Shown piece after piece: positions 1-6,642 of a DNA stretch of 6,693 bases. Below the pieces are notes generated by a model, which did not search any database, was not told the origin of the DNA, and saw only the letters and a program-made list of their open reading frames with translations. The DNA is from Chlamydiota bacterium. Its GTDB lineage: Bacteria; Chlamydiota; Chlamydiia; Chlamydiales; Simkaniaceae. The position numbers and the translations under genes are program-made. The stretch spans positions 1 through 6,693 of the forward strand of contig JAJFMG010000145.1 in NCBI GenBank assembly GCA_021772295.1, in the 5' to 3' direction. How positions within the stretch are numbered: the stretch's first letter is position 1; each line of letters starts with the position of its first letter.

Positions 1-5
1 GAATC

Positions 6-1028
6 TTAAACAATCAAATTTTCTGAAACTGCATACTGAATAAACCATAAATCATCAAGTGAACCTTTAAGGCCGATTTCATGTTGCCAATCGGAGAGAT
101 CTCCCTTCAAATTTCTATTTATTTGTAGTGCTGAAACTGGAACTCTAGGCACTCTGATTAAATGCACATTACCTGAGCGTTCTATAGTAAGAAGGGATTT
201 TGATTGATTGATTAGGGTTCCTAACTGATAAGTAGAGAAAATCAATTCCCCGTCTGCCCATACAATTCGATCACCATATTCAATACCAGAACCCTCCATG
301 GGGGAGCCTTCCGGAATAGGGTTTTCTTGGCTTGCAGAAAATCGCTTATATAAAAGGTAATTTGCTGGAAGCAAAATTCCAGATGTTGTGATATTTTTAT
401 CACCAAATCGAGCATCCTTATAAGGAGTAATCGTGTAATTAAACTCTTTTTTTAGGCCAGTAAAGTAGTTAATATCATAGCCTTGAATATTTACATCTTT
501 ACCATTGGAAATTGCGCCGTAGATCAGATCTTTATATCCAGAGTATTTTTCGCCATTGTATTTGGTGATTTCATCACCAGGAGAAACTCCTTTTTCAGCA
601 ATTTGAGACTTAGGATCAACCCATCCAATAAACTTGGTAAATTCTGCAAAAGGCTTCAGCCGTCCACCACTTGCAAAAATAATTGTAAAAAAAACGAGTG
701 CAAAAGCAAGATTTACTACGGGCCCAGCAGCTGCAACTTTAATTCGATTAAATGGCTTGGCACCAAAATAGCCATCTTTGATTTCTGATGGCTCAACGCT
801 ACCTTTTTTCTCCATTCCAGCCATCTTTACAAAACCACCCAGAAGGATAAAACATAGCTGCCATTTTACCCCATTGCGAGTCCATGAGTAAAAAGGTTTT
901 CCAAAACCGATACTGAAAACCTCAACTCTAATACCGACCCGCTTAGCCATAAAATAGTGCCCAAGCTCATGTACAAAAATTAAAAATCCAATCCCAAGTA
1001 TCGCTAATATGATATATAGTATGCTCAT
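6..1028 (-). CDS. rseP: RseP/YaeL-like site-2 zinc metalloprotease, C-terminally truncated
   Basis: Membrane-embedded M50 (site-2) protease; family members cut transmembrane segments of regulators and signal-peptide remnants. Seen: a first membrane helix at about residues 2-19 leading into the zinc-binding HELGH at 20-24, the GFxK-type loop near 65-69, the GPVVN motif at 102-106 within a second membrane helix (about 98-120), then a PDZ-like region (about 125-165) and a second PDZ-like stretch (about 235-295, SPMEGSGIEYGDRI). The protein stops at residue 340 with TAA at 8-6. The C-terminal membrane helices and the NxxPxxxLDG motif, which gives the third zinc ligand, are absent. E. coli RseP is about 450 residues and, as I recall, chlamydial homologues are about 620, so roughly the last 280 residues are missing. 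This is a genuine truncation, a frameshift or an assembly error near the window edge. ATG start at 1028, 21 nt after dxr, with an A/G-rich but weak ribosome binding stretch (AAAAGAGATAAGAG). Identity is sure; activity is doubtful. Confidence 0.87.
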   Translation of the reverse strand: MSILYIILAILGIGFLIFVHELGHYFMAKRVGIRVEVFSIGFGKPFYSWTRNGVKWQLCFILLGGFVKMAGMEKKGSVEPSEIKDGYFGAKPFNRIKVAAAGPVVNLAFALVFFTIIFASGGRLKPFAEFTKFIGWVDPKSQIAEKGVSPGDEITKYNGEKYSGYKDLIYGAISNGKDVNIQGYDINYFTGLKKEFNYTITPYKDARFGDKNITTSGILLPANYLLYKRFSASQENPIPEGSPMEGSGIEYGDRIVWADGELIFSTYQLGTLINQSKSLLTIERSGNVHLIRVPRVPVSALQINRNLKGDLSDWQHEIGLKGSLDDLWFIQYAVSENLIV

Positions 1029-1049
1029 CTCTTATCTCTTTTCTAAATT

Positions 1050-2201
1050 TTAGGCCTCTTTCGCCATCTGCCGTCCAGCTTTATCCACTTCAAGTAGTGT
1101 CTCAATTGACTCATCTTTCGATCCATCAAAACGAAGAAATAAATTCTCCATTTTTTTCCCAATCTGGATCCAAGGAATTTCCCCTTTTAAAAATCTATCA
1201 ACAAGAATTTCGTTGATAGCGTTTAAAAAACAAGGATAAGCCCCTCCTTTCCTGATTGCATCATAAGCTAAGCGCAAGCAGATAAATTTTGTATCCTGAG
1301 AAGGGTAAAACTGTAATTGAGGATACTTCGTAAAATCGAAATAATCAACACTTCCTTGTTTTCTTTTAGGAAAAGTAAGCGCATATTGGATTGGGACCTT
1401 CATATCATGCACTCCCATCTGAGATAATATCGATCCATCTACAAATTCCACAAAGGAATGAATAATACTTTGAGGATGGATAACCACCTCAATGTTATCG
1501 ATCGACACGCCAAAAAGATGATAGGCTTCTATTACCTCAAACCCTTTATTCATAAGTGTTGAAGAATCAACCGTGATTTTTGGTCCCATCTTCCATGTAG
1601 GATGACATAATGCTTGTTCAAGAGTCACTTTTTCAAGAGACTCTTGACTATGATTTCTAAATGGCCCCCCAGAGGCAGTTAGGATTAATCTCCGAACTTC
1701 TTGAATATTGCTACCTTGAAGACATTGGAAAATAGCGCTATGCTCACTATCAAGTGGTAAAATTTGAACGCCAAATTTATAGCTCAAATCCATCACATAT
1801 TTTCCAGCCATGACAAGAACTTCTTTGTTAGCGAGAGCTATTGTTTTTTTAGCTCTAATTGCCTCAATTGTCGGAATAAGACCAATTGATCCAACCATTG
1901 CAGATACAACTAAATCGCACTCAAAGTAAGTTGCAACTTCGATAAGACCTTCTTTACCTGTAACAATTCGAATATGAGGAAGTCTGCTTTGGAGAAGCTT
2001 TGCCTTTTGAGAATCAAAGACAGCAATGAGTTTAGGGCAATATTTTCTTGCTTGCTCTTCTAGAAGATCAATATTATTTTTTGCACACAATGCAACCACT
2101 TCAAATTCTTCTGGCATGTGATCTAGAACCTGAAGTGTACTTCTTCCAATGCTTCCAGTGCTACCGAGGATTGAGATTCGCTTGGGCTTTGATAAGCTCA
2201 T
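1050..2201 (-). CDS. dxr: 1-deoxy-D-xylulose 5-phosphate reductoisomerase
   Basis: Cytoplasmic enzyme of the MEP pathway, converting 1-deoxy-D-xylulose 5-phosphate to 2-C-methyl-D-erythritol 4-phosphate with NADPH and a divalent metal; the target of fosmidomycin. Numbered from ATG 2201 (383 residues, normal family length): NADPH-binding GSTGSIG at 13-19, LANKE at 123-127, metal-binding D151 and E153 in DSEHSAIFQ, ASGGPFR at 176-182, the HPTWKMGPKITVDSS block at 200-214, and NKG..VIEA with N218, K219 and E222. These match E. coli D150, E152, N227, K228 and E231, so the active site looks intact. An in-frame TTG at 2219 would add six residues, but it lies only about 7 nt from the predicted transcription start, so ATG 2201 is preferred. 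Neither start has a clear Shine-Dalgarno sequence. dxr follows ytgD by 67 nt with its own strong promoter and precedes rseP by 21 nt, so the two are probably cotranscribed. Confidence 0.97.
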   Translation of the reverse strand: MSLSKPKRISILGSTGSIGRSTLQVLDHMPEEFEVVALCAKNNIDLLEEQARKYCPKLIAVFDSQKAKLLQSRLPHIRIVTGKEGLIEVATYFECDLVVSAMVGSIGLIPTIEAIRAKKTIALANKEVLVMAGKYVMDLSYKFGVQILPLDSEHSAIFQCLQGSNIQEVRRLILTASGGPFRNHSQESLEKVTLEQALCHPTWKMGPKITVDSSTLMNKGFEVIEAYHLFGVSIDNIEVVIHPQSIIHSFVEFVDGSILSQMGVHDMKVPIQYALTFPKRKQGSVDYFDFTKYPQLQFYPSQDTKFICLRLAYDAIRKGGAYPCFLNAINEILVDRFLKGEIPWIQIGKKMENLFLRFDGSKDESIETLLEVDKAGRQMAKEA

Positions 2202-2232
2202 ATTAGTTGCACTAGTCAATTAAGGAATATGA

Positions 2233-2261
2233 ATAATAACAGCAATTAGTGATGTTGTCAA
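2233..2261 (-). promoter_or_regulatory. Predicted sigma-70/sigma-66 promoter for dxr-rseP
   Basis: On the minus strand there is a perfect -35 TTGACA at 2261-2256, a 17-nt spacer and a -10 TATTAT (5 of 6 to consensus) at 2238-2233. The predicted start of transcription is near 2226, leaving about 25 nt before ATG 2201. This is the best promoter match noticed in the window. It lies just after the ytgD stop, so dxr and rseP can be expressed apart from the metal-transport operon. Judged by eye only. Confidence 0.7.
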
Positions 2262-2271
2262 AAAAACATCA
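2250..2271. repeat. 22-bp inverted repeat at ytgD stop, overlapping the dxr -35 box
   Basis: TGATGTT and AACATCA form perfect 7-bp arms around an 8-nt centre. The dyad includes the ytgD stop codon (2271-2269) and covers the whole -35 hexamer of the dxr promoter. No T-tract follows the stem in the direction of ytg transcription, so it is not a standard intrinsic terminator. It may be an operator, an mRNA 3' end hairpin or chance in AT-rich DNA. Confidence 0.4.
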
Positions 2272-3231
2272 AGAAATGACCTGAAGTGGCTTTTTTGAAT
2301 TAGCAGAAATTAACATCAAGTATGTAATTAAAAGTAATGTAATAAGCATTCCGGATGTTGACAAAGGCATACTATACCACGAAAGCAGGGATCTTGTAAT
2401 AGCAACAGCGCATAGAGAAAAAACCGTAGTGACAACCATTGAAACAGCAATTATTGTATGAAAAGATTTCGTAAAATGTTTTGCAATAAGAATAGGTCCG
2501 ACGAGGAGCGCTAAAAAAAGTATAACCCCGACAGCTCTAAATCCACCTATGGCAACAGCTGCTGTCTGCACCATTAAGAAATGATTTATTAATGCGTTGG
2601 AAACGCCAAGCCCTTTTGAAAGACTTGGGTCAAACGTAGATATATAAAAACGCTTATATGCGAAAATAAATACCAAAATATTGAACCCTGAAAGATAAAG
2701 CATCAGTTTTACATCATGTAGATGTAAAGCATCAACATTGCCCATAATAGCCTCAATACCTAGATGCAGATTTTTGGTATAGAGGGTTACAAGAAGTATC
2801 CCAAGTGCAAAGAGAGTCGTAAATACAAACGCAATACTTGCATCTTTTTGCAGTTTCAAATTCTTATGAAAAAACGAGGTCAAAAGATTTGTCAAAAAAC
2901 CTGTAATGATCGATGCAATAATGAGTATATTTAAATCAATAGGCATAGACATTGACTCTGAACCTGCAACAAAGATTTTCAAAAGCAAAAAAGAAATTAC
3001 AATTCCTATCAAAATAGTATGAGAAAGAGCGTTTGCAAGCATTGTCATCTGTTTGGCAATTAAAAAGGCACCAATCATAGAACATGAAATGCCAAGTAAA
3101 ACTAAAACAAATACTTGAATTTCATCAGATGCAATCTGAGCAATCGAAAGCTTTCCAGTTATCAGTAAAAACATTCGATGAAAAAACAACGCTAAAAAAG
3201 AAAAAAATCCAGTTCCAACATATGGATTCAT
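2269..3231 (-). CDS. ytgD: Metal ABC transporter permease YtgD (ABC-3 family)
   Basis: Second integral-membrane subunit of the chlamydial iron/manganese importer, expected to pair with the YtgC part of YtgCR and to be driven by YtgB. The 320 residues contain about eight strongly hydrophobic stretches (roughly 40-60, 72-89, 101-120, 133-151, 180-194, 218-250, 258-280 and 293-309). The family hallmark VGVILFLALLVGP lies at 234-246 after a GGFR turn, equivalent to the VGVVLMSGMLVMP of YtgC. A KGLGV loop at 206-210 is the likely contact with the ATPase. Length agrees with C. trachomatis CT070 (about 318 residues). The ATG start at 3231 overlaps the TAA stop of ytgCR in a TAATG arrangement, and a strong ribosome binding site lies inside the end of ytgCR, so the two are translationally coupled. 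Metal specificity cannot be read from the permease. Confidence 0.94.
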   Translation of the reverse strand: MNPYVGTGFFSFLALFFHRMFLLITGKLSIAQIASDEIQVFVLVLLGISCSMIGAFLIAKQMTMLANALSHTILIGIVISFLLLKIFVAGSESMSMPIDLNILIIASIITGFLTNLLTSFFHKNLKLQKDASIAFVFTTLFALGILLVTLYTKNLHLGIEAIMGNVDALHLHDVKLMLYLSGFNILVFIFAYKRFYISTFDPSLSKGLGVSNALINHFLMVQTAAVAIGGFRAVGVILFLALLVGPILIAKHFTKSFHTIIAVSMVVTTVFSLCAVAITRSLLSWYSMPLSTSGMLITLLLITYLMLISANSKKPLQVIS

Positions 3232-4574
3232 TACATTCTCTCCTTCTGTGGAATAGGTTTGTTATGCGGATCTAGTTTAGGATCATTAAGTAGTTTTGTA
3301 AGCTCAATCTCAAGTTCATCTGTGATAATATGTTCCATCTCCTCTGCATTTCTATGTACCCGCTCTTCTCCTATTCCCAAATAACTGTAAAGATATACTT
3401 CCCATAGTCGGTGCAGCCTAATGATATGAGCAGCTCTTCTAAAGCCATCTTTAGATAAGCTAATCCGTCCCTTGTCATGTTTGTAAATATACCCTTCCAT
3501 TTGTAGTTTTGAAATTAGATAATAGACTCTGAGCAAAGATAAATTTTGAGATTGTTTAATCATTACAAAATTCGCATTATTTGTTTTTAGTCCCCCATTT
3601 TTCCAAAGATACTTCAATATATTTTCAAGTAAGCATCGATTTTTAAATTGGACACTTCTAATAAAGCGAAAAAGTACTCCGCGTTTTGGAGAAAACAGAA
3701 GTGATCCAAAACAGATGACAGCTGCCACTAAGATGATCATGGGTCCTGTTGGCAATGAAAAAGAGGCAATCATATCCTCTTTTGCCATGGCATTTGGTAT
3801 CAGAAAAGAAAGATAATTGCCAAAAAAACCACTGAGAACCCCAATGATTCCAGAAAGAACAAACATCTTTGATAATTTATTTGTGTAACACCGCGCAGCT
3901 GCAGCTGGCATGACAAGCATTCCAGACATTAGCACAACACCCACAGACCTAATTCCAATTACAATAGACAATGAAAGTAAAACAGCGACACTCATTTCAA
4001 CAAAACGAGTTGGCAGTCCAAGCGCTTTAGAAAATTTTGAATCAAAATTAATTGCTTGGAGCTGTTTAAAAAAGACCCCGATAAACAATATAATAAGTAG
4101 TGTAAAAAATGCATAAACAACTACATGAGAATCTCTCATAGTTGCCGCTTGCCCATAAATATATGTCTGTACATTTCTAAAATAAATGGGATGAGTATAT
4201 TGCATCCTAGACCCCAAAAGTATTCCAACTCCTAAAAAGGACGACAAAATAAAACAAAGAGATGCATCCCCTTTCACATGAAACTGTTTTTGCATTTTTT
4301 CAATCAAAAAAAATGCAACTAAAGAAAAAATTAATGCACCAAAAAAAACAAAATAGATCATTGATTCGTGACTTGCATCTAAGAAAAAAGATGCCAGTAA
4401 TACACCAATAACAACTCCTGGGTAACTAGCATGCGACAACGCCTCACCAATCAGTGTTTTTCTTCTTACAAATACAATTGTGCCAACCAAAGATGCACCA
4501 AGACACATAAGAATCGCGCCCATTGTTGAGGCAAAAAACAATGGATCAATAAAAAAGTCAAAGATTGAACTCAT
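3231..4574 (-). CDS. ytgCR: YtgCR: metal ABC permease fused to a DtxR/MntR-like metal-dependent repressor
   Basis: Bifunctional 447-residue protein. Residues 1 to about 295 are an ABC-3 metal permease with about eight hydrophobic segments, an RKTLIGEALSHASYPG loop at 38-53 and the signature VGVVLMSGMLVMPAAAA at 211-227. A basic linker (about 296-313, PKRG..R..R..KNR) leads to a DtxR-type winged helix (about 314-375; wing near 360-373) and a metal-binding dimer domain (about 376-430). Aligned by eye to DtxR, candidate ligands are H388 (H79), E392 (E83), H407 (H98), E411 (C102), E414 (E105) and H415 (H106). DtxR's SH3-like third domain is absent. In C. trachomatis CT069 (about 451 residues) the repressor YtgR is released by proteolysis and represses its own operon in an iron-dependent way; that is established for the homologue and inferred here. 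ATG 4574 lies 6 nt after the ytgB stop, and its stop overlaps the ytgD start. No frameshift or stop separates the two domains. Confidence 0.95.
   Translation of the reverse strand: MSSIFDFFIDPLFFASTMGAILMCLGASLVGTIVFVRRKTLIGEALSHASYPGVVIGVLLASFFLDASHESMIYFVFFGALIFSLVAFFLIEKMQKQFHVKGDASLCFILSSFLGVGILLGSRMQYTHPIYFRNVQTYIYGQAATMRDSHVVVYAFFTLLIILFIGVFFKQLQAINFDSKFSKALGLPTRFVEMSVAVLLSLSIVIGIRSVGVVLMSGMLVMPAAAARCYTNKLSKMFVLSGIIGVLSGFFGNYLSFLIPNAMAKEDMIASFSLPTGPMIILVAAVICFGSLLFSPKRGVLFRFIRSVQFKNRCLLENILKYLWKNGGLKTNNANFVMIKQSQNLSLLRVYYLISKLQMEGYIYKHDKGRISLSKDGFRRAAHIIRLHRLWEVYLYSYLGIGEERVHRNAEEMEHIITDELEIELTKLLNDPKLDPHNKPIPQKERM
3240..3247 (-). promoter_or_regulatory. Strong Shine-Dalgarno for ytgD within the ytgCR 3' end
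   Basis: Minus-strand AGAAGGAG at 3247-3240 sits 8 nt before ATG 3231, inside the last codons of ytgCR (ytgCR stop 3233-3231). It is the clearest ribosome binding site in the operon; the other starts have weak or no such motif. It fixes the ytgD start and suggests re-initiation at the TAATG junction. Confidence 0.8.
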
Positions 4575-4580
4575 GCGCAG

Positions 4581-5357
4581 TCACTTCAACCCTTGAGATT
4601 TTTCCTGAGAAAGCTTTGCAGCGTCTGACAAAATAACAGCCCTATTCCCATAGCATTTGGATAGATTTTCTTGTGTGAATACATCGCAAATTTTTCCATG
4701 AGTTACTAAACTTGAATTAAGCATCAAGGCACTTTCAAAATAATCTTGGGCTGTATTTAAGTCATGATGAACTACAAGAATTGTCTTACCTTCCGTTTTT
4801 AAGACCTTGAGAAGTTCGATAATCAGCTTTTCTGTACCATGATCAACTCCTGCAAAGGGCTCATCCAATAAAAAAACATCCGCATCTTGTAGTAATGCTC
4901 TTGCTAAAAAGAGTCTTTGTTGTTGTCCACCAGAAAGCTCACTAATTTGCCTATTCGAGACATCAGAAAGCCCAAGCAAGGCAAGCTTTTCTTTCGTTGC
5001 AATTCGATCAGCTTTTCGACTCCACTTCAAAAAACCCATGTCACCATACCGCCCCATTAGAGCTGTTTCAAATACTGTGATTGGAAAATCCCAATCAATA
5101 TCTCCACGCTGCGGGACATATGCAATTTTTTTTTTCATCTGCCTATATGGCTTTTTGTTAAAAGACACCCTACCAGAAATCAAATCTACATCTTCAACAA
5201 GCGCTTTAATAAATGTACTTTTTCCAGCGCCATTTGGACCAAGAACACATGTGAGTGACCCCTCCATGATTTGAAGAGAAATATCCCAAAGAACAGCTGT
5301 TTTTCCGTAGTTTACTGTAAGTTGATCAACCTCAATTGCAATCTTCTTATTTTTCAT
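4581..5357 (-). CDS. ytgB: Metal ABC transporter ATP-binding protein YtgB
   Basis: Cytoplasmic ATPase that powers the YtgC/YtgD permease. Numbered from ATG 5357 (258 residues; CT068 is about 259): Walker A GPNGAGKS at 40-47, Q-loop Q83 in VPQRGDIDW (the RxxIDWxFP context is typical of Mn/Zn/Fe-type ATPases), ABC signature LSGGQQQR at 141-148, Walker B VFLLDEP at 161-167, D-loop AGVD at 169-172 and H-loop H198. All catalytic motifs are intact. A GTG at 5366 would add three residues, but it has no ribosome binding site and the ATG at 5357 fits the family length, so ATG is chosen. The gene overlaps the end of ytgA by 11 nt and is followed after 6 nt by ytgCR, indicating one transcript with coupled translation. 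Confidence 0.96.
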   Translation of the reverse strand: MKNKKIAIEVDQLTVNYGKTAVLWDISLQIMEGSLTCVLGPNGAGKSTFIKALVEDVDLISGRVSFNKKPYRQMKKKIAYVPQRGDIDWDFPITVFETALMGRYGDMGFLKWSRKADRIATKEKLALLGLSDVSNRQISELSGGQQQRLFLARALLQDADVFLLDEPFAGVDHGTEKLIIELLKVLKTEGKTILVVHHDLNTAQDYFESALMLNSSLVTHGKICDVFTQENLSKCYGNRAVILSDAAKLSQEKSQGLK

Positions 5358-6354
5358 AAACTTCACTCGGATTCAGATTTCTTTTAAGCACTCTAGCATT
5401 GTGTCTAATCATCTCTTCATAAGATTCTGGGCCAGAATGTTTAGAGCCCATCGTATCTCCATACAGCGCATCTTTTGCAATAAGAACTGTTTTTCCTTTC
5501 TTCTTACAAACAGATACAATTTTCTGAAGAGAACTGCGAGAAATGTTTGACTCTGGAAAAACAACACTTACATTGTTTGTAAGAAGAGAGTCAATCACAA
5601 GTTTTATATCCATAATACTCATCTGACCATCAGGAGCAAGTCCTTCCGGCGCAATAAATCTATTTCTCCATTTATCATCTTCCATTTCACAAGGCTCAGA
5701 CAAATACCTTCTTGAAAAATAGTTAAAGGCATCATGACTCGTAACTAGGTACCTTTGGTCACTTGGAATTGATTGTAAGAGTTGAAAAACTTCTTCATGT
5801 AGCGCACGAAGTTTGCTTTTTAATGACTCACTGTTTTGCAGATAAAATTCCCTGTTTTGAGGATCAAGCTTTGAAAAAGCTTCTTGGATTGGATCGATGA
5901 TCTGCAGCCACAGTGAAACATCCATCCATAAATGAGGGTCTATTATTCCATCCACAAACAGGTATTCACTTGTTTCTACGATACTTTCAGCTACGGGAAT
6001 TGCCATGGGATGCTTTTGAATATGGTACATGACGCTTGCACCATGCTCCAAACCTAAACCATTATATAATATGATGTCAGCATCTTGCAGCTTTTCACTA
6101 TCACCCTTTACAAGTTCGTAACTATGGGGATCAATATCACCTTTGATTAGTAAATCAAAAGAAAACTTATCTTTTCCAATTTCTTTTGCGATTCCATCGA
6201 CCATTGCAATAGTAGATAATATCTTAAACTTATTTTGATCAACACTCTGCTTAGAAACTGCATTTTTTGTAAAAAAAACAAATATGCAGATAGTTACTAT
6301 AAAGAAACTAATAAGAAAAAGTGTTTTTTGTTTAGTCACAGAAATAAAACCCAT
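5347..6354 (-). CDS. ytgA: Metal-binding periplasmic protein YtgA (TroA/PsaA/ZnuA family)
   Basis: Cluster A-I (SBP_bac_9) solute-binding protein that captures a transition metal outside the inner membrane and hands it to YtgC/YtgD. Residues 1-10 contain two lysines and are followed by a hydrophobic segment at about 11-28, a signal peptide or anchor. C23 lacks a proper lipobox, so a lipoprotein is unlikely. Candidate metal ligands are H77 (DIDPHSYE), H141 (IIDPHLWMD), H207 (TSHDAF) and D300 (YGDTMG), a His3-Asp set like TroA rather than the His2-Glu-Asp set of PsaA. An apparently conserved PEGLAPDGQMS block lies at 236-246. The length of 335 is close to C. trachomatis YtgA. First gene of the operon; ATG 6354 has no visible Shine-Dalgarno and would have a leader of about 20 nt from the predicted promoter. 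Iron, manganese or zinc cannot be separated on ligands alone; family knowledge favours iron. Confidence 0.95.
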   Translation of the reverse strand: MGFISVTKQKTLFLISFFIVTICIFVFFTKNAVSKQSVDQNKFKILSTIAMVDGIAKEIGKDKFSFDLLIKGDIDPHSYELVKGDSEKLQDADIILYNGLGLEHGASVMYHIQKHPMAIPVAESIVETSEYLFVDGIIDPHLWMDVSLWLQIIDPIQEAFSKLDPQNREFYLQNSESLKSKLRALHEEVFQLLQSIPSDQRYLVTSHDAFNYFSRRYLSEPCEMEDDKWRNRFIAPEGLAPDGQMSIMDIKLVIDSLLTNNVSVVFPESNISRSSLQKIVSVCKKKGKTVLIAKDALYGDTMGSKHSGPESYEEMIRHNARVLKRNLNPSEVYEK

Positions 6355-6382
6355 TTTGTTATCATGTATTGATTGTTAGCGA

Positions 6383-6388
6383 AGTATA
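6383..6388 (-). promoter_or_regulatory. Candidate -10 box of the ytgA promoter
   Basis: Minus-strand TATACT (5 of 6 to consensus) at 6388-6383, with an overlapping alternative TATTAT at 6391-6386, lies about 30 nt before ATG 6354. No good -35 hexamer is found 16-18 nt upstream; that position is occupied by a perfect palindrome. This fits a weak, regulated promoter for the ytg operon. Confidence 0.5.
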
Positions 6389-6404
6389 ATAGATTTCCTA
6401 TTTC

Positions 6405-6416
6405 TGCTATATAGCA
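6405..6416. promoter_or_regulatory. Candidate operator: perfect 12-bp palindrome at the ytgA -35 position
   Basis: TGCTATATAGCA is a perfect palindrome centred at 6410.5, lying 17-28 nt upstream of the predicted ytgA -10 box. A dimeric repressor bound here would block RNA polymerase. The natural candidate is the YtgR domain encoded two genes downstream, since DtxR/MntR proteins bind palindromes near promoters and C. trachomatis YtgR is autoregulatory. The symmetry does not extend beyond 12 bp, so the operator role is inference. Confidence 0.45.
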
Positions 6417-6547
6417 ATTTCTCATCCATACATTATTTTAAACGATTTATTAACTGAAATTTTGAAAATTCAAATTTGATTTCCCATGTAAAAATCTAGA
6501 AATATCATTTAATAAATATTTGCAAAACAAACTTCAGCTATTAATGC

Positions 6548-6575
6548 TTGCAAAAAAGATTCTAATCAATATAAA
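6548..6575 (+). promoter_or_regulatory. Possible rightward promoter
   Basis: TTGCAA (4 of 6) at 6548-6553, a 16-nt spacer and TATAAA (5 of 6) at 6570-6575. A GAGG Shine-Dalgarno-like motif follows at 6581-6584, but no ATG or convincing reading frame comes after it within the window. AT-rich DNA gives such matches often, so this is weak. Confidence 0.25.
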
Positions 6576-6642
6576 ATCACGAGGAAACATTTTTTATTTA
6601 TCTTGTTGGATTATATCTCAGGATTCAAACTCCAGTTAATAA

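Larger units (their letters stand above)
6355..6642. other. Intergenic region upstream of ytgA
   Basis: This very AT-rich stretch has no convincing gene in any frame. It contains the ytgA promoter and palindrome near its left end, an AT-rich inverted repeat (TTTGAA-AA-TTCAAA at 6461-6474), two copies of TTGCAAAA (6520-6527 and 6548-6555), and a possible rightward promoter at 6548-6575. No tRNA-like fold or intrinsic terminator was recognised. Confidence 0.6.

Noticed and set aside
483..788. Plus-strand open frame of 101 codons
   Set aside because: It lies wholly opposite the RseP-like gene, has no recognisable domain or ribosome binding site, and has the composition of an antisense shadow.
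2202..2219. TTG start adding six residues to dxr
   Set aside because: It would leave only about 7 nt of leader from the predicted transcription start, and ATG 2201 gives a normal N-terminus.
3910..4116. Plus-strand open frame of 68 codons opposite ytgCR
   Set aside because: Antisense to the conserved permease domain; no promoter or motif supports it.
5038..5274. Plus-strand open frame of 78 codons opposite ytgB
   Set aside because: It mirrors the conserved Walker A/Q-loop region of the ATPase; a shadow of a real gene.
6336..6365. Nine-codon out-of-frame minus-strand ORF (ATG 6365) overlapping the ytgA start
   Set aside because: Could act as a leader peptide, but it has no Shine-Dalgarno and no stalling motif, and such short frames are common by chance.
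6461..6478. AT-rich inverted repeats (TTTGAA/TTCAAA and CAAATTTG)
   Set aside because: Short and expected by chance in this base composition; far upstream of the promoter and without a T-tract, so not called as operator or terminator.
6534..6590. 18-codon minus-strand ORF in the intergenic region
   Set aside because: No ribosome binding site, no promoter in the right place and a sequence typical of AT-rich noncoding DNA.
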